53,162 bases of DNA, taken from Geobacteraceae bacterium (GTDB lineage: Bacteria; Desulfobacterota; Desulfuromonadia; Desulfuromonadales; BM103). The stretch spans positions 1-53,162 of the forward strand of contig JAHEEU010000001.1 in the NCBI GenBank assembly GCA_024640545.1, in the 5' to 3' direction. Position 1 is the first letter of the stretch. Each line of letters begins with the position of its first letter. The notes beneath the pieces were generated by a model that made no database searches, was not told where the DNA came from, and saw nothing but the letters and a program-made list of their open reading frames with translations. Below, one piece after another: positions 32,706 to 41,546 of this stretch. A program made the position numbers and the translations under genes.

Positions 32706-33776
32706 ATGCGCATTTCCGAGCAAGCACTGCACACCGTCGTTTCAGCGATCCTCACCGCCTGCGGCAGCTCATCCGCAGAAACCCGCATCGTCGCCGATCA
32801 CCTGGTCATGGCCAACCTCACCGGGCATGACAGCCACGGCGCCGGCATGCTGCCGACCTACGTCAAGTCGATCCAGGCCGGCCTGCTGAAACCGAATACG
32901 CCGTCGGAGCTGGTCAAGGACGCCGGATCGATCATGGTCTTCGACGGCCAGCGCGGCTTCGGTCAGCGGGTGGCAAGGGAAGCCATGGACCTGGCGATCG
33001 CACGCTGTCACGAAACCGGGCTGGTGCTGATGGCCTTGCGCAACGCTCACCACATCGGCCGGGTCGGCAGCTACGGCGAGCAGAGCATCGCCGCCGGGCT
33101 GATCTCGCTGCATTTCGTCAATGTCACCGATCACCCACCGCTGGTGACGCCCTATAACGGCGCCAGGGCCCGTCTGCTCACCAATCCGGTCTGCTTCGCC
33201 ATGCCGGCCACCGGACAACATCCCGCCGCCCTGCTCGACATGGCGACCAGCAAGATCGCCCTCGGCAAAGCGCGGGTTGCCCTGCTGGCGGGCAAACCGG
33301 TCGACGAGGGCTGCCTGGTCGATGCTCAGGGGCAACCCGCCACCGACCCGCGCCTGCTGCTTGCCGAACCGCGTGGGGCGCTGACCCCGTTCGGCGACTA
33401 CAAGGGCTTCGGCATCGCCTTCTTCTGCGAAATGCTCGCAGGCGCCCTGACCGGGGGGGGCACCATCCAGCCCGGCAACAAGGCCCACGGCAGCATCGTC
33501 AACAACATGCTCACCTTCATCGTCGATCCGGCCCGCCTGGTCGACGTCGACTGGATGAAGCGGGAGATCGATGCCCTGACCGATTACATCCTCGGCTCAC
33601 CGGCCGTCGATGAGTCCCGGGGGCCCGTCATGATCGCCGGCACCCCGGAACGACAGGCTATGGCGGAACGCCAAGGTGCCGGCATCCCCATCGACGCCAA
33701 CACCTGGCAGGAATTACAGGAGGCCGCCCGGGCCGTCGGCCTCGACCCACAGCAGCTGCCAGGGCCCGCCTCGTGA
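32706..33776 (+). CDS. Malate/L-lactate dehydrogenase family (Ldh2) oxidoreductase
   Basis: A 356-residue NAD(P)-dependent 2-hydroxyacid dehydrogenase of the Ldh2/YlbC family, unrelated to the Rossmann-type enzymes. Visible are GHDSHGAGMLPTYV (conserved Asp/His near the N-terminus), LRNAHHIGRVGSYGEQ (catalytic His), DMATSKIALGKARVA and GDYKGFGIAFFCEML. The ATG at 32706 has GGGGAGGAG upstream. Members act on malate, lactate, sulfolactate, ureidoglycolate or similar acids; the substrate is not clear. It is monocistronic. Confidence 0.88.
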   Translation: MRISEQALHTVVSAILTACGSSSAETRIVADHLVMANLTGHDSHGAGMLPTYVKSIQAGLLKPNTPSELVKDAGSIMVFDGQRGFGQRVAREAMDLAIARCHETGLVLMALRNAHHIGRVGSYGEQSIAAGLISLHFVNVTDHPPLVTPYNGARARLLTNPVCFAMPATGQHPAALLDMATSKIALGKARVALLAGKPVDEGCLVDAQGQPATDPRLLLAEPRGALTPFGDYKGFGIAFFCEMLAGALTGGGTIQPGNKAHGSIVNNMLTFIVDPARLVDVDWMKREIDALTDYILGSPAVDESRGPVMIAGTPERQAMAERQGAGIPIDANTWQELQEAARAVGLDPQQLPGPAS

Positions 33777-34144
33777 CGACTCAAACACCGGGCATTGCGT
33801 TAGTCCGCCATTACCCTATGTGGTAATTAATGTATAAGTGTTTGATAATTAAAGCTTTTTATGTTGTCGGCGGATTTTTTTCTGTTATAGGGTTAATAGC
33901 ACATTCAGATCCAACTGGGCCATGATCAGCGGAGCCGGTCACCAACAAGCCAACCTGACTCGCCCGCCAGCCTGCCATTATTTTCGACCGTGCGCATTGC
34001 ACCCGCTGCGGTCTTGTTGATCGGTAACACCATTTGAGAAGCAATCTGCCCTGCCGAAAGAATTCCATCGGCTGGCAGGGCCATATTATCGGGTTTCACT
34101 GCTGTCGCTGCCTGACCAGGCAGGGGACAGCGAACTGGGTTCTC
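33777..34144. other. Intergenic region, no supported gene
   Basis: About 370 bp. A weak stem ATTACC/GGTAAT (33810-33815, 33822-33827) and an A/T-rich tract follow the dehydrogenase gene. A 52-codon minus-strand frame ending at 33926 starts at an ATG without Shine-Dalgarno; it is not annotated. The promoter of the membrane zinc-ribbon gene should be near the right end. Confidence 0.3.
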
Positions 34145-34161
34145 AACGGGAGGAGGCAACA

Positions 34162-34431
34162 ATGGCACTGGTACTTTGTCCTGAATGTGGCGAGGAAACC
34201 GTGGATCAACTGGTCAACTGTCCGCTTTGCGACGAGCCACTCGCTACCGGCCAGAAGAGTGAACCGGCGAAGAACGCCCGACTGTTCTTCTTCGGTCTGG
34301 CTTTCATCGGCGGGCTGGGGGCGGCAACCCTGTGCAACATGCTCGGCTACACCGGCTGGGCGATGGGCCTGGGAATGGTCGGACTGGCCAGCATGGCGGT
34401 CCTGATTCTCAACCTGTTCTCCGCCAGATAA
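34162..34431 (+). CDS. Small membrane protein with zinc ribbon
   Basis: An 89-residue protein with CPEC (C6, C9) and CPLC (C20, C23) knuckles forming one zinc ribbon, then two hydrophobic segments (about 43-60 and 65-85) that should span the membrane, leaving the ribbon in the cytoplasm. GGGAGGAGG lies before the ATG, so the gene is well supported. The function is unknown. It is monocistronic. Confidence 0.75.
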   Translation: MALVLCPECGEETVDQLVNCPLCDEPLATGQKSEPAKNARLFFFGLAFIGGLGAATLCNMLGYTGWAMGLGMVGLASMAVLILNLFSAR

Positions 34432-34439
34432 ACGCGGGA

Positions 34440-34690
34440 CTTCACCTCAGGGCCCTGAGTAAAGAGCTTTTGTCGACAGTGCGCTCCGTGCTTTTCAGGT
34501 GAGAGCGGATGCCGACCTTGGCCTTGCCGGCTTGTGATTGATTCGTCAGGCGGGCGTTATCCCGCCCTCGCCGATCACAACCCCGGCGCGGCGATGTCTG
34601 CTGAGGGCAAGCCTTGGTCCGGGCAAGTCGGGTTGGGTATCGACCCACCATGAGGACACCCTGGGCTGTAAGGGGTCTCGCCCCAAGGCC
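34440..34690. other. Possible structured non-coding RNA region
   Basis: Nested complementary segments: CTTGCC (34523-34528) with GGCAAG (34606-34611), TTGTGAT (34532-34538) with ATCACAA (34574-34580), and GGCGGG (34549-34554) with CCCGCC (34561-34566). To the right are small stems TGGGT/ACCCA and GGGG/CCCC. No convincing ORF. It resembles a folded RNA but matches none I recognise (not tmRNA, SRP or RNase P by eye). Strand unknown. Confidence 0.35.
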
Positions 34691-34699
34691 ACCAATAAA

Positions 34700-34728
34700 A
34701 CCGGCTCCGCCTGATAGACGGAGCCGGT
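34700..34728 (-). terminator. Terminator after lemA
   Basis: 10-bp stem ACCGGCTCCG/CGGAGCCGGT (34700-34709, 34719-34728), 9-base loop; minus strand then reads TTTTATTGG. It ends the transcript of lemA and upstream genes. Confidence 0.85.
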
Positions 34729-34770
34729 AATTCGTTTCAGGAGCGGGCTCTCACCCTGGAGAGCGTCCGC

Positions 34771-35343
34771 CTAAACGTGTTGGAACTCGACCTTGACATC
34801 CTGGCGATGTTCCGGATCGATCTGCCACAAGGTCCGCTTGGCAAAGTTGAACATGCGGGCGATGATGACATCGGGGAACTGCTCGATGCGGATATTGTAG
34901 ATATTGACCGACTCGTTGAGGAACTCGCGACGGTCGGCGATCTGGTCCTCGAGTTCGGAGATCCGGTAGCCAAGCTGCTGGAACGACTTGTCGGCCTTGA
35001 GGTCCGGGTAGCGCTCGACCACCATGAACAGGGATTTCAAGGTGTCGGTCAACATATTCTGCGCCTGAACTTTCTGTTCATCGTTGCGCGCCTGGTTGAC
35101 CATCGAGCGGGCCTTGATGACTGCTTCAAGGGTCTTCTGCTCGTGCTGCATATAGCCTTCGCAGACCTTGATCAGTTTGGGCAGTTCGTCATAACGCTGC
35201 TTGAGCAGGACATCGATATTGCTCCAGTTGCGCTCGATGCTGTTCTTCAACTCCACGAAGCCATTGTAGATGGTGATCACGTAGACCGCCAGGGCCAAGG
35301 CGATAAACGCAACAATCCCGAGAACAATCCAGCCCACACTCAT
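34771..35343 (-). CDS. lemA: LemA family protein
   Basis: A 190-residue protein with one N-terminal membrane helix (WIVLGIVAFIALALAVYVI), then a long helical domain exposed outside the cytoplasmic membrane. The family signature YNGFVELKNSIERNWSNIDV is clear, as is FNFAKRTLWQIDPEHR near the end. GGGAGG precedes the ATG. LemA proteins are widespread; their function is not settled, though they are often found with GIDE-domain or HtpX-like genes, as here with the gene at 35459-37501. Confidence 0.92.
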   Translation of the reverse strand: MSVGWIVLGIVAFIALALAVYVITIYNGFVELKNSIERNWSNIDVLLKQRYDELPKLIKVCEGYMQHEQKTLEAVIKARSMVNQARNDEQKVQAQNMLTDTLKSLFMVVERYPDLKADKSFQQLGYRISELEDQIADRREFLNESVNIYNIRIEQFPDVIIARMFNFAKRTLWQIDPEHRQDVKVEFQHV

Positions 35344-35458
35344 GGCAAACCTCCCTCGTTAAAGGTTAAATCTTCGTCAGCATCAGCGAGTTCCCGGCCG
35401 CGCAGAACGCAAGGTCTTGGGACGGGCCGCGGCCTGGTGCCGACGGCCGGCAACCCGC

Positions 35459-37501
35459 TCACTGAATCAGTCCGAGATACTGCAAAAACTTGTAAAGCGC
35501 CAGGCACAACGAGCCGAGGCCGGCAATCACCAGGCAGAGGCTGAAGAGGCCATACTTGCGGACCAGTTCAGACTCGGAAATCGTTTCGGTGATAATGAAT
35601 GGCAGGCTGCGCTGCGGACCTTTGCCAATCACGACATGCTCTTCCTGGCGTCTACGGGGCCGGCCCTCTGCCAGATGCTCCGCAAGCGCCTCCTGTTCGG
35701 CATCATTACGGGCGGCCTGCCATTCGCCCTCGTCGATCAGGCCGTCACTGTTGGTATCGTAGCGGTGCATCGCCTGGGGGTCAAGCTTGAGCTGACGCAG
35801 CTTGACCGTGATCCGATCGCGCAGGCCAAACCGCTCCTCGCGTCCCGGCCGGGCATAGCCGAGCACATAGATGGAGGTCCCTTCATAGATGAGGTCCTCG
35901 GTCCACTTTTCATCCTCAACGGAGCCGCGGCCGAACGCAGTGAAGGTGAGCGGCGACTGGCCGGGATATCCGGACTGCTGGACCTTGGCCTTGACGGCCG
36001 CTCCTGTCGGGTCAACGGTCACCCTCCCCGTGCCGTCATCGAGCTGGAACGGCACATGATCACTGTTGATCTCCTTGACCAGCTTCCAGTTGTTCTTGCT
36101 GTCTCTTCGGTACTTGCGCAGCCGGTACCAGACACAGGCCGACTGGGTCATCGGCGCCACCAGGGCATAGAGGCGCTGGGCACGGCCATGTACCTCGACC
36201 AGGCCCATGGCCACCGAGCGCACTTTGCTGGTCGGCGTGTTTTCGATACGCCGCTTGAGTTGCAGGTAGTACAGCCCGCCCCAGATCAGCGGCACGGCGG
36301 CAAACGCCGGGAGGGCTCCGGCCGCCAGCCCGTACCTGGAGGCCAGGTGCAGCAGCGTGCCGTTGTCGCCACCGGCTGCGAACAAGAACCCTGCGACAGC
36401 CGCACCGACCATGATGAGCGGCTTGCCCCAATGGGGTTTGACAATTGGCCGCTCCGGCGGTGCCGGCAGGTCCCCGCGCCCGGCCTGACTGCCGGTGGAG
36501 GCGCGCCCTGCTGGCCGCCCGACGCCATCTTCGGAGGCCTCGTTGACCTCGCGGACCACGTCGGCCAGCCCTGGGGTCGCCGCTAAATTGCCCGCCGCAC
36601 CGGCCGCCGTGGCGAGCTCCGGTTGTGGGCTCACGGCGACAGCGGCGGCGACACCGGCAGCGGACAAACCGAATCCACCAGCGCCCTGATCCCTGGCAGG
36701 ACGACCATCACCATGCAACCGGGCGACCAGCCAGCCGTAACGGCTCAGGCTGGCGAGGTTTTCCAGGGCGGCTGACGGGCTCTCGGCAGCCTTCTTGACA
36801 TCACATCCCGGCAATTGACTCAAGCCGAAATCACAGTACATGCGAAAGGTGCCGGCATATTCCTCGACCAGCTTGATGAGCGCCTGCAGGTTCTGCCTGG
36901 AGCTCACCGCGGCCCTTGACCCCAGGCCATCGACACTGAAACGGCCCGGCATGACCTGCACGGCCTGCGCGACATGACCCTGCATGTCGAGCAGGTAAAA
37001 GTCAAAAACCGGTTGCCCCTGAAGCGCGCTGTGAATCATTTCCTCGCGGCTGAGAACTTCCAGGGCATGACTGCCGCGATAGGCATTCTGGGCCAGGAGC
37101 CGTTTGACATGCTTGTCGACCACCCCCCCCGAGAGATCGGCAAGCACTCCGACCACCGAGGCCCCCCGCTCGAGACGCACCAATCCTTTCTGGCAGGTCA
37201 AGATGACCGCGTCGTTCTTTATCTCCAGGCTGCGCAGCAAGTCCGGTGCGAAAGCAGGCTTCTGCGGTTCAACCAGCCAACAGGCAAACCCGTACTGTTG
37301 CAGCAGCGCCGCTATCTTTTCGGATTTTTTGGCAGGCCCCTTGCCGAGCTGGGCCAGCCCGGGACCGATCAGGCGCTGGCGGGCCGTGTAACTGTCGACC
37401 CCGAAACCGCGCTGCAGCTCCTCCAGCAGGGACTCCAGCTCCGGGTGAGCCGCAGGCCGCTGACAGACGATCAGCTGATAGGTTTTAGCATCTTCGGGCA
37501 T
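35459..37501 (-). CDS. GIDE-domain membrane protein with EF-hand loop
   Basis: A 680-residue protein. Residues 1-270 are an unrecognised N-terminal region; an alanine/proline-rich linker follows (about 270-360). Two hydrophobic segments come next (PLIMVGAAVAGFLFAAGG, ALPAFAAVPLIWGGLYYL). After them is a GIDE-like domain (VRSVAMGLVEVHGRAQ, CVWYRLRKYRRD, RVTVDPTGA), as in the bacterial relatives of E3 ligase MUL1, but no RING is present. A canonical EF-hand calcium loop DTNSDGLIDEGEW is inserted, and a last membrane helix lies at the C-terminus. The ATG at 37501 has no clear Shine-Dalgarno; a TTG is at 37507. It lies 115 bp upstream of lemA, a known pairing. Confidence 0.75.
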   Translation of the reverse strand: MPEDAKTYQLIVCQRPAAHPELESLLEELQRGFGVDSYTARQRLIGPGLAQLGKGPAKKSEKIAALLQQYGFACWLVEPQKPAFAPDLLRSLEIKNDAVILTCQKGLVRLERGASVVGVLADLSGGVVDKHVKRLLAQNAYRGSHALEVLSREEMIHSALQGQPVFDFYLLDMQGHVAQAVQVMPGRFSVDGLGSRAAVSSRQNLQALIKLVEEYAGTFRMYCDFGLSQLPGCDVKKAAESPSAALENLASLSRYGWLVARLHGDGRPARDQGAGGFGLSAAGVAAAVAVSPQPELATAAGAAGNLAATPGLADVVREVNEASEDGVGRPAGRASTGSQAGRGDLPAPPERPIVKPHWGKPLIMVGAAVAGFLFAAGGDNGTLLHLASRYGLAAGALPAFAAVPLIWGGLYYLQLKRRIENTPTSKVRSVAMGLVEVHGRAQRLYALVAPMTQSACVWYRLRKYRRDSKNNWKLVKEINSDHVPFQLDDGTGRVTVDPTGAAVKAKVQQSGYPGQSPLTFTAFGRGSVEDEKWTEDLIYEGTSIYVLGYARPGREERFGLRDRITVKLRQLKLDPQAMHRYDTNSDGLIDEGEWQAARNDAEQEALAEHLAEGRPRRRQEEHVVIGKGPQRSLPFIITETISESELVRKYGLFSLCLVIAGLGSLCLALYKFLQYLGLIQ

Positions 37502-37571
37502 AGGCAAAGTGGCGCGAGGCGCTTTATGTGGGGCGTGAAAGATTCATGAAATCATGCTTTGCCGGCAACCG

Positions 37572-38642
37572 TCAACCGCCCCCGGCAAGCTTGCTGCAGA
37601 CCTTGCGATGCGCTCCGTGCAGCGGCAGGCGCTCGAGCTCATCGCCACTGCACCAGCGATACGTCCCTCCTTCGGCAACCCTGCCGACATCAGCGACGGC
37701 AACCCTGAACACGGCCAGCTCCAGCTTGAAGTGACTGTAGGCGTGGCGAACTTCGCTGTGCTCTTCGAGGATGCCATGCAAGCCAAGATCATCGCGCAGA
37801 CGGCCAGCCGCCTGTGCGGCCGCCAACCCGTCAGGCAGGTCAGCCGCGGGGAATTCCCAGAGACCGCCGAGGAAGCCTTCAGCGGGCCGTTGCCGAAGCA
37901 GAAGGCCCTCCGCGGCGGAGATGACCAGGGCAACCTGCTTGCGGACCGGCACCTTCTGCTGCTTGCGTGAGACCGGCAAGGCCTTGGCCAGCCCCTGTCC
38001 GTGGGCCAGGCAGAGGCCCTGCAGGGGGCAGCGGCCGCAGGCCGGCTCACGTGGCGTGCAGATGGTCGCCCCCAGGTCCATGACTGCCTGGGCATAATCG
38101 TGCGGACGATCCACGCTCGTCAGGGCTTCGGCCCAAGCCCAGAGCTGTTTCTCGGCCCGGCTGCCACGGGGATCATCCAGCCAGGCAAACAGTCGCACCA
38201 GCACGCGACGGACATTGCCATCGAGAATCGGTGCCGGTTTGTCGAATGCAATGGAGAGGATCGCCCCGGCCGTGGAGCGGCCGACACCGGGCAAAGCGGT
38301 CAAGGCGTCCAGGGTGTCGGGAAAGAGGCCGCCCTGCCCCTCGACCACCTGCCGGGCGGCCTGGTGCAGGTTGCGCGCCCGCGAGTAGTAGCCGAGCCCG
38401 GCCCACAGGGCAATGACCTCGTCAAGGGACGCCGCGGCCAGGGAGGCAACTGTCTGGAAACGTTCCAGAAAACGCTCGTAATAGGGGATTACCGCTGCCA
38501 CGGTGGTCTGCTGCAGCATGATTTCGGACAGCCAGATGCGGTAGGGGTCGCGGGTATGCCGCCACGGGAGGTCACGGCCTTCAAGGCCATACCAGGCGAG
38601 CAGGCGATCGGCGACTTCTGCGGCAGCGAAAGGGAGGTTCAT
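37572..38642 (-). CDS. mutY: A/G-specific adenine glycosylase
   Basis: Removes adenine opposite 8-oxoguanine. The 356-residue protein has the catalytic E40 in WLSEIMLQQT, a helix-hairpin-helix LPGVGRSTA (117-125), catalytic D141 in ILDGNVRR, a 4Fe-4S loop with C195, C202, C205 and C211 (Cx6Cx2Cx5C), and a C-terminal NUDIX-like domain for 8-oxoG recognition. All key residues are intact. It lies 61 bp after hisC on the same strand. Confidence 0.95.
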   Translation of the reverse strand: MNLPFAAAEVADRLLAWYGLEGRDLPWRHTRDPYRIWLSEIMLQQTTVAAVIPYYERFLERFQTVASLAAASLDEVIALWAGLGYYSRARNLHQAARQVVEGQGGLFPDTLDALTALPGVGRSTAGAILSIAFDKPAPILDGNVRRVLVRLFAWLDDPRGSRAEKQLWAWAEALTSVDRPHDYAQAVMDLGATICTPREPACGRCPLQGLCLAHGQGLAKALPVSRKQQKVPVRKQVALVISAAEGLLLRQRPAEGFLGGLWEFPAADLPDGLAAAQAAGRLRDDLGLHGILEEHSEVRHAYSHFKLELAVFRVAVADVGRVAEGGTYRWCSGDELERLPLHGAHRKVCSKLAGGG

Positions 38643-38703
38643 GCCGAACCTTCGATACCCGGGCCTGCAACGCCTGGCAATTCAGCTTTCGCGCCTCTCT
38701 GTT

Positions 38704-39747
38704 TCACCCTATCTCCTCCAGGGCCGCCAGCGTCTGTTCCATCTCCTCGCTGGTGCCGATGGAGATGCGCAGGCCGTGAGCCAGCACCGGGTCGCTGAAG
38801 TATCGAACCAGGATCTTGCGTGCATAAAGGGCATCGTAGACCCGCTTGCCGTCGCGATCCGGCGGGCTGACGAACAGGTAGTTGGCGCTCGACGGGATGA
38901 CCTGGTAGCCAAGCTTGCGCAAGGCGTTGCTCAACCAGTCGCGCGTCGCACAGATCCGCGCCACGCAGTCCCGAAAATAGTCCTGGTCGACCAGGGCGGC
39001 GGTAAGCGCTGCCTGCGCAAGCCGGTCGAGGTTATAGTGGTCACGAATCTTGTCCAGGGCGGCGACCACCTCCGGTCGGGCGATGGCCAGGCCGAGCCGC
39101 ATCCCGGCCAGGGAGTAGCTTTTCGAAAGCGTGCGGGTCACGACCACGTTCGGCTTCTGACGGACCAGCTCGAGGCAGTTGCCCTCGGCAAAATCAGCAT
39201 AGGCCTCGTCAACCACCAGCAACCCGGCGCAGCGGTCGGCCAGCTCCGCAACCCGTTCGACTCCCCAGCGCAAGCCGAACGGTGCATTGGGGTTGGTCAG
39301 GAAGAACAGTCGGCCGGTATAGCGGGCGGGGAAATCCCTGATCTCGCCGCTCTCGGTGAGGGGAAAGGTTTTCACCCGGGCGCCTTGCACCTCGGCCAGG
39401 GTGGCGTAATAGGAATAGGATGGCTGCAGGTAGGCGATTTCCTCCCCCTCGCCGGCACAGGCCCGGATCAGGTTGTTGAGCAGCTCGTCCGAACCGTTGG
39501 CCATGATCAGCCAATCTGCCGGGTAACCGTAAAGTTCGGCGGCCGCCTCGCGGCCAGCGCGGCTGACGGCATCCGGGTACTTGCGCAGGCTCTCTCCCGT
39601 TGCCTCCCGAATCGCCCTGATCACCTGAGGTGACGGCGGGTAAGGGTTCTCGTTGGTATTGAGCTTGATCCAGCTCTCTGCATCAGGCGGTTGAAAGCCT
39701 GGAACGTATCCGGCCATAACGGCAATATTCGGGCGCAAGTAACTCAT
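38704..39747 (-). CDS. hisC: Histidinol-phosphate aminotransferase
   Basis: A 347-residue class I/II aminotransferase that makes histidinol phosphate; HisC-like enzymes may also transaminate aromatic acids. Visible are [23 protein letters not shown] with the PLP Asn, VVDEAYADF and [16 protein letters not shown] with the Schiff-base lysine K209. The ATG at 39747 has GGGAGG six bases before it. No other his genes are nearby, so a role with phenylalanine or tyrosine is also possible. It is 34 bp after the secreted-protein gene. Confidence 0.88.
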   Translation of the reverse strand: MSYLRPNIAVMAGYVPGFQPPDAESWIKLNTNENPYPPSPQVIRAIREATGESLRKYPDAVSRAGREAAAELYGYPADWLIMANGSDELLNNLIRACAGEGEEIAYLQPSYSYYATLAEVQGARVKTFPLTESGEIRDFPARYTGRLFFLTNPNAPFGLRWGVERVAELADRCAGLLVVDEAYADFAEGNCLELVRQKPNVVVTRTLSKSYSLAGMRLGLAIARPEVVAALDKIRDHYNLDRLAQAALTAALVDQDYFRDCVARICATRDWLSNALRKLGYQVIPSSANYLFVSPPDRDGKRVYDALYARKILVRYFSDPVLAHGLRISIGTSEEMEQTLAALEEIG

Positions 39748-39781
39748 GCTGCCTCCCAGGGCTTTGAAAAAAGGAATCCGC

Positions 39782-40360
39782 TCACAAACCGAGCATGCGA
39801 TCGCGTTCCCGGTTGAGAAATTCGTTGATGGTGCGGTGCTCGTCCCTGGACAGGAAGGGGGGCTGCAATTGCAGGAGGTCCTCAAGTTCCGGGACGATCA
39901 CGAAGCGGAATTCACGCTGCCAGGCTCTGGCTTCGGTCAGCGGCTTGACCTTCAGGGTAATCGTCGGGACGCTCACTTCGAGACCGGAGCCGTCTATCTG
40001 CCGGGCCGGCAAATCTTTCCACAACAACTTTTGGGTCAAAAGGGCATATCCGGAAGCGACAACCCGCACTTCCGCACCGGGGATCTTTTCACTGACCCGG
40101 TACTCGGCCAGGCCGGTCACCGCACCTTTGACGACTTCGTAGAAGAATACCGGCTCAGCGCTCCCCTCCGCGCGCTTTTCGGTCTTGATGATCAATAGCG
40201 CCTGCGACAGCGGCCCTTCGCTTTCGACATCGACAACCTTGAATTGGACGGGTCTCTCCCAGCTGGTCGTCAGGTTGACATCGGCGGACGCCGCTGGGGA
40301 CCAGAGAGCAAGCAAACAAATTACCGCCATCAGAGCAAAGAACCCGCGCAAAGAACTCAT
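39782..40360 (-). CDS. Secreted hypothetical protein
   Basis: A 192-residue protein with a signal peptide (basic N-terminus, hydrophobic [14 protein letters not shown], cleavage likely after SPAASA). No lipobox Cys and no further membrane segment are seen; a periplasmic location is expected. No motif or family was recognised. GGAGAGGG lies in front of the ATG. It sits between mqnC and hisC on the same strand. Confidence 0.8.
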   Translation of the reverse strand: MSSLRGFFALMAVICLLALWSPAASADVNLTTSWERPVQFKVVDVESEGPLSQALLIIKTEKRAEGSAEPVFFYEVVKGAVTGLAEYRVSEKIPGAEVRVVASGYALLTQKLLWKDLPARQIDGSGLEVSVPTITLKVKPLTEARAWQREFRFVIVPELEDLLQLQPPFLSRDEHRTINEFLNRERDRMLGL

Positions 40361-40422
40361 AACCCTCTCCTTGGTCAGCAGCCTGGCTCAGCGAGCTGAT
40401 TGCCGTCATGGAACTCACTGAT

Positions 40423-41490
40423 TCAGGTGTATTCCTCGAGGATGTCGTAGGTTGTCGTGCGTCTTACCGGCCGGAACCCCGCCCCCCTCGCCAGGTCGAC
40501 AATCTCCTCCCGGCTCAGGCGGAAATCGACCCCGGCGGCGGCAACGACATTCTCCTCGAGCATGGTGCCACCCAGATCGTTGGCGCCGAAAAAGAGCGCT
40601 ATCTGAGCCATGCGCGCCCCCTGAGTCACCCAACTGGCCTGAATGTTCGGCACGTTGTCGAGGATCACCCGCGAGAGCGCCAAGACCTTCAGGTATTCGA
40701 CCCCGCTGGCCTGCTCCCCCCCCAGGGCGGTGTTGCCGGGCTGATAGCTCCAGGGAATGAACGCCGTGAACCCTCGCCGTTCGGCCTGCAGCTCGCGCAC
40801 CCGGAAGAGATGTTCGACGATATCCTCGGCCCGCTCACCAGCGCCGAACATCATGGTCGCGGTGGTCGGCATGCCCAGCCCGTGGGCTTCACGCATCACG
40901 CCGGCCCAATCCTGCCAACCGATCTTGTCGGGCGAGATTTCCTGGCGAACCTCATCGACCAGGATCTCGGCCCCGCCGCCCGGCAGCGACTGCAGGCCGG
41001 CGCGCTGCAGGCGCTTGAGACCTTCGGCCATCGGCAGGCCCGAGAGCCTGGCGATATGTGTGATCTCGGCAGGCGAGAGGGAATGAATCTGCACCGTCGG
41101 GTAGCGCTGCCGCAGTTGGCGGAAAAGGTCCTCGAACCAGTCGATTTTCAGATCGGGATGCAGCCCCCCCTGCATGAGCAGCTGCGTTCCGCCATGATCG
41201 ACCAGCTCCTGGACCTTGCTGAAGATCTGTGCATAGCTCAGCACATAGGCGTCGGGATGGGCCTGGTCACGGTAGAACGCACAGAACCTGCACTTGGTGG
41301 TGCAGATATTGGTGTAGTTGACATTACGGTCGACGACGAACGACACACGGCGGTCCGGGTGCATGCGCCGGCGCACGGCATCGGCGAGTTGGCCCAGGTT
41401 CAGCAGGTCCGCCCGGGTCAACAGCCAGAGGGCGTCGGCCCTGTCGAGCGGGTGGGCCTGGTCAAGTTTCTGTTTGATTCGATCGAACAT
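40423..41490 (-). CDS. mqnC: Cyclic dehypoxanthinylfutalosine synthase (radical SAM)
   Basis: Cyclises dehypoxanthinylfutalosine by a radical SAM reaction, the step before MqnD. The 355-residue protein has NYTNICTTKCRFCAFYRD with cluster cysteines C63, C67 and C70 (Cx3Cx2C), QGGLHPDLKIDWFEDL, and SLPGGGAEIL, all typical of MqnC. The ATG at 41490 is chosen; no strong Shine-Dalgarno is seen and a TTG is three codons upstream. It lies 57 bp after mqnE. Confidence 0.92.
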   Translation of the reverse strand: MFDRIKQKLDQAHPLDRADALWLLTRADLLNLGQLADAVRRRMHPDRRVSFVVDRNVNYTNICTTKCRFCAFYRDQAHPDAYVLSYAQIFSKVQELVDHGGTQLLMQGGLHPDLKIDWFEDLFRQLRQRYPTVQIHSLSPAEITHIARLSGLPMAEGLKRLQRAGLQSLPGGGAEILVDEVRQEISPDKIGWQDWAGVMREAHGLGMPTTATMMFGAGERAEDIVEHLFRVRELQAERRGFTAFIPWSYQPGNTALGGEQASGVEYLKVLALSRVILDNVPNIQASWVTQGARMAQIALFFGANDLGGTMLEENVVAAAGVDFRLSREEIVDLARGAGFRPVRRTTTYDILEEYT

Positions 41491-41546
41491 AAGCACCAAA
41501 GTATGCTGCAGGCGATTTCACGAGATGAGGATTGCGCGTCGCACCT

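Noticed and set aside
33926-34086. 52-codon minus-strand frame starting MALPADGILSAGQIA
   Set aside because: The wording looks protein-like, but there is no Shine-Dalgarno or promoter and no known family; kept only as a note.
34127-34140. AGGGGACAG word resembling the REP-like elements
   Set aside because: Only the short core matches; the symmetric CCCC half is missing, so chance is likely.
34440-34690. tmRNA, SRP RNA or RNase P RNA
   Set aside because: None of their conserved cores could be found by eye; only generic nested stems are seen.
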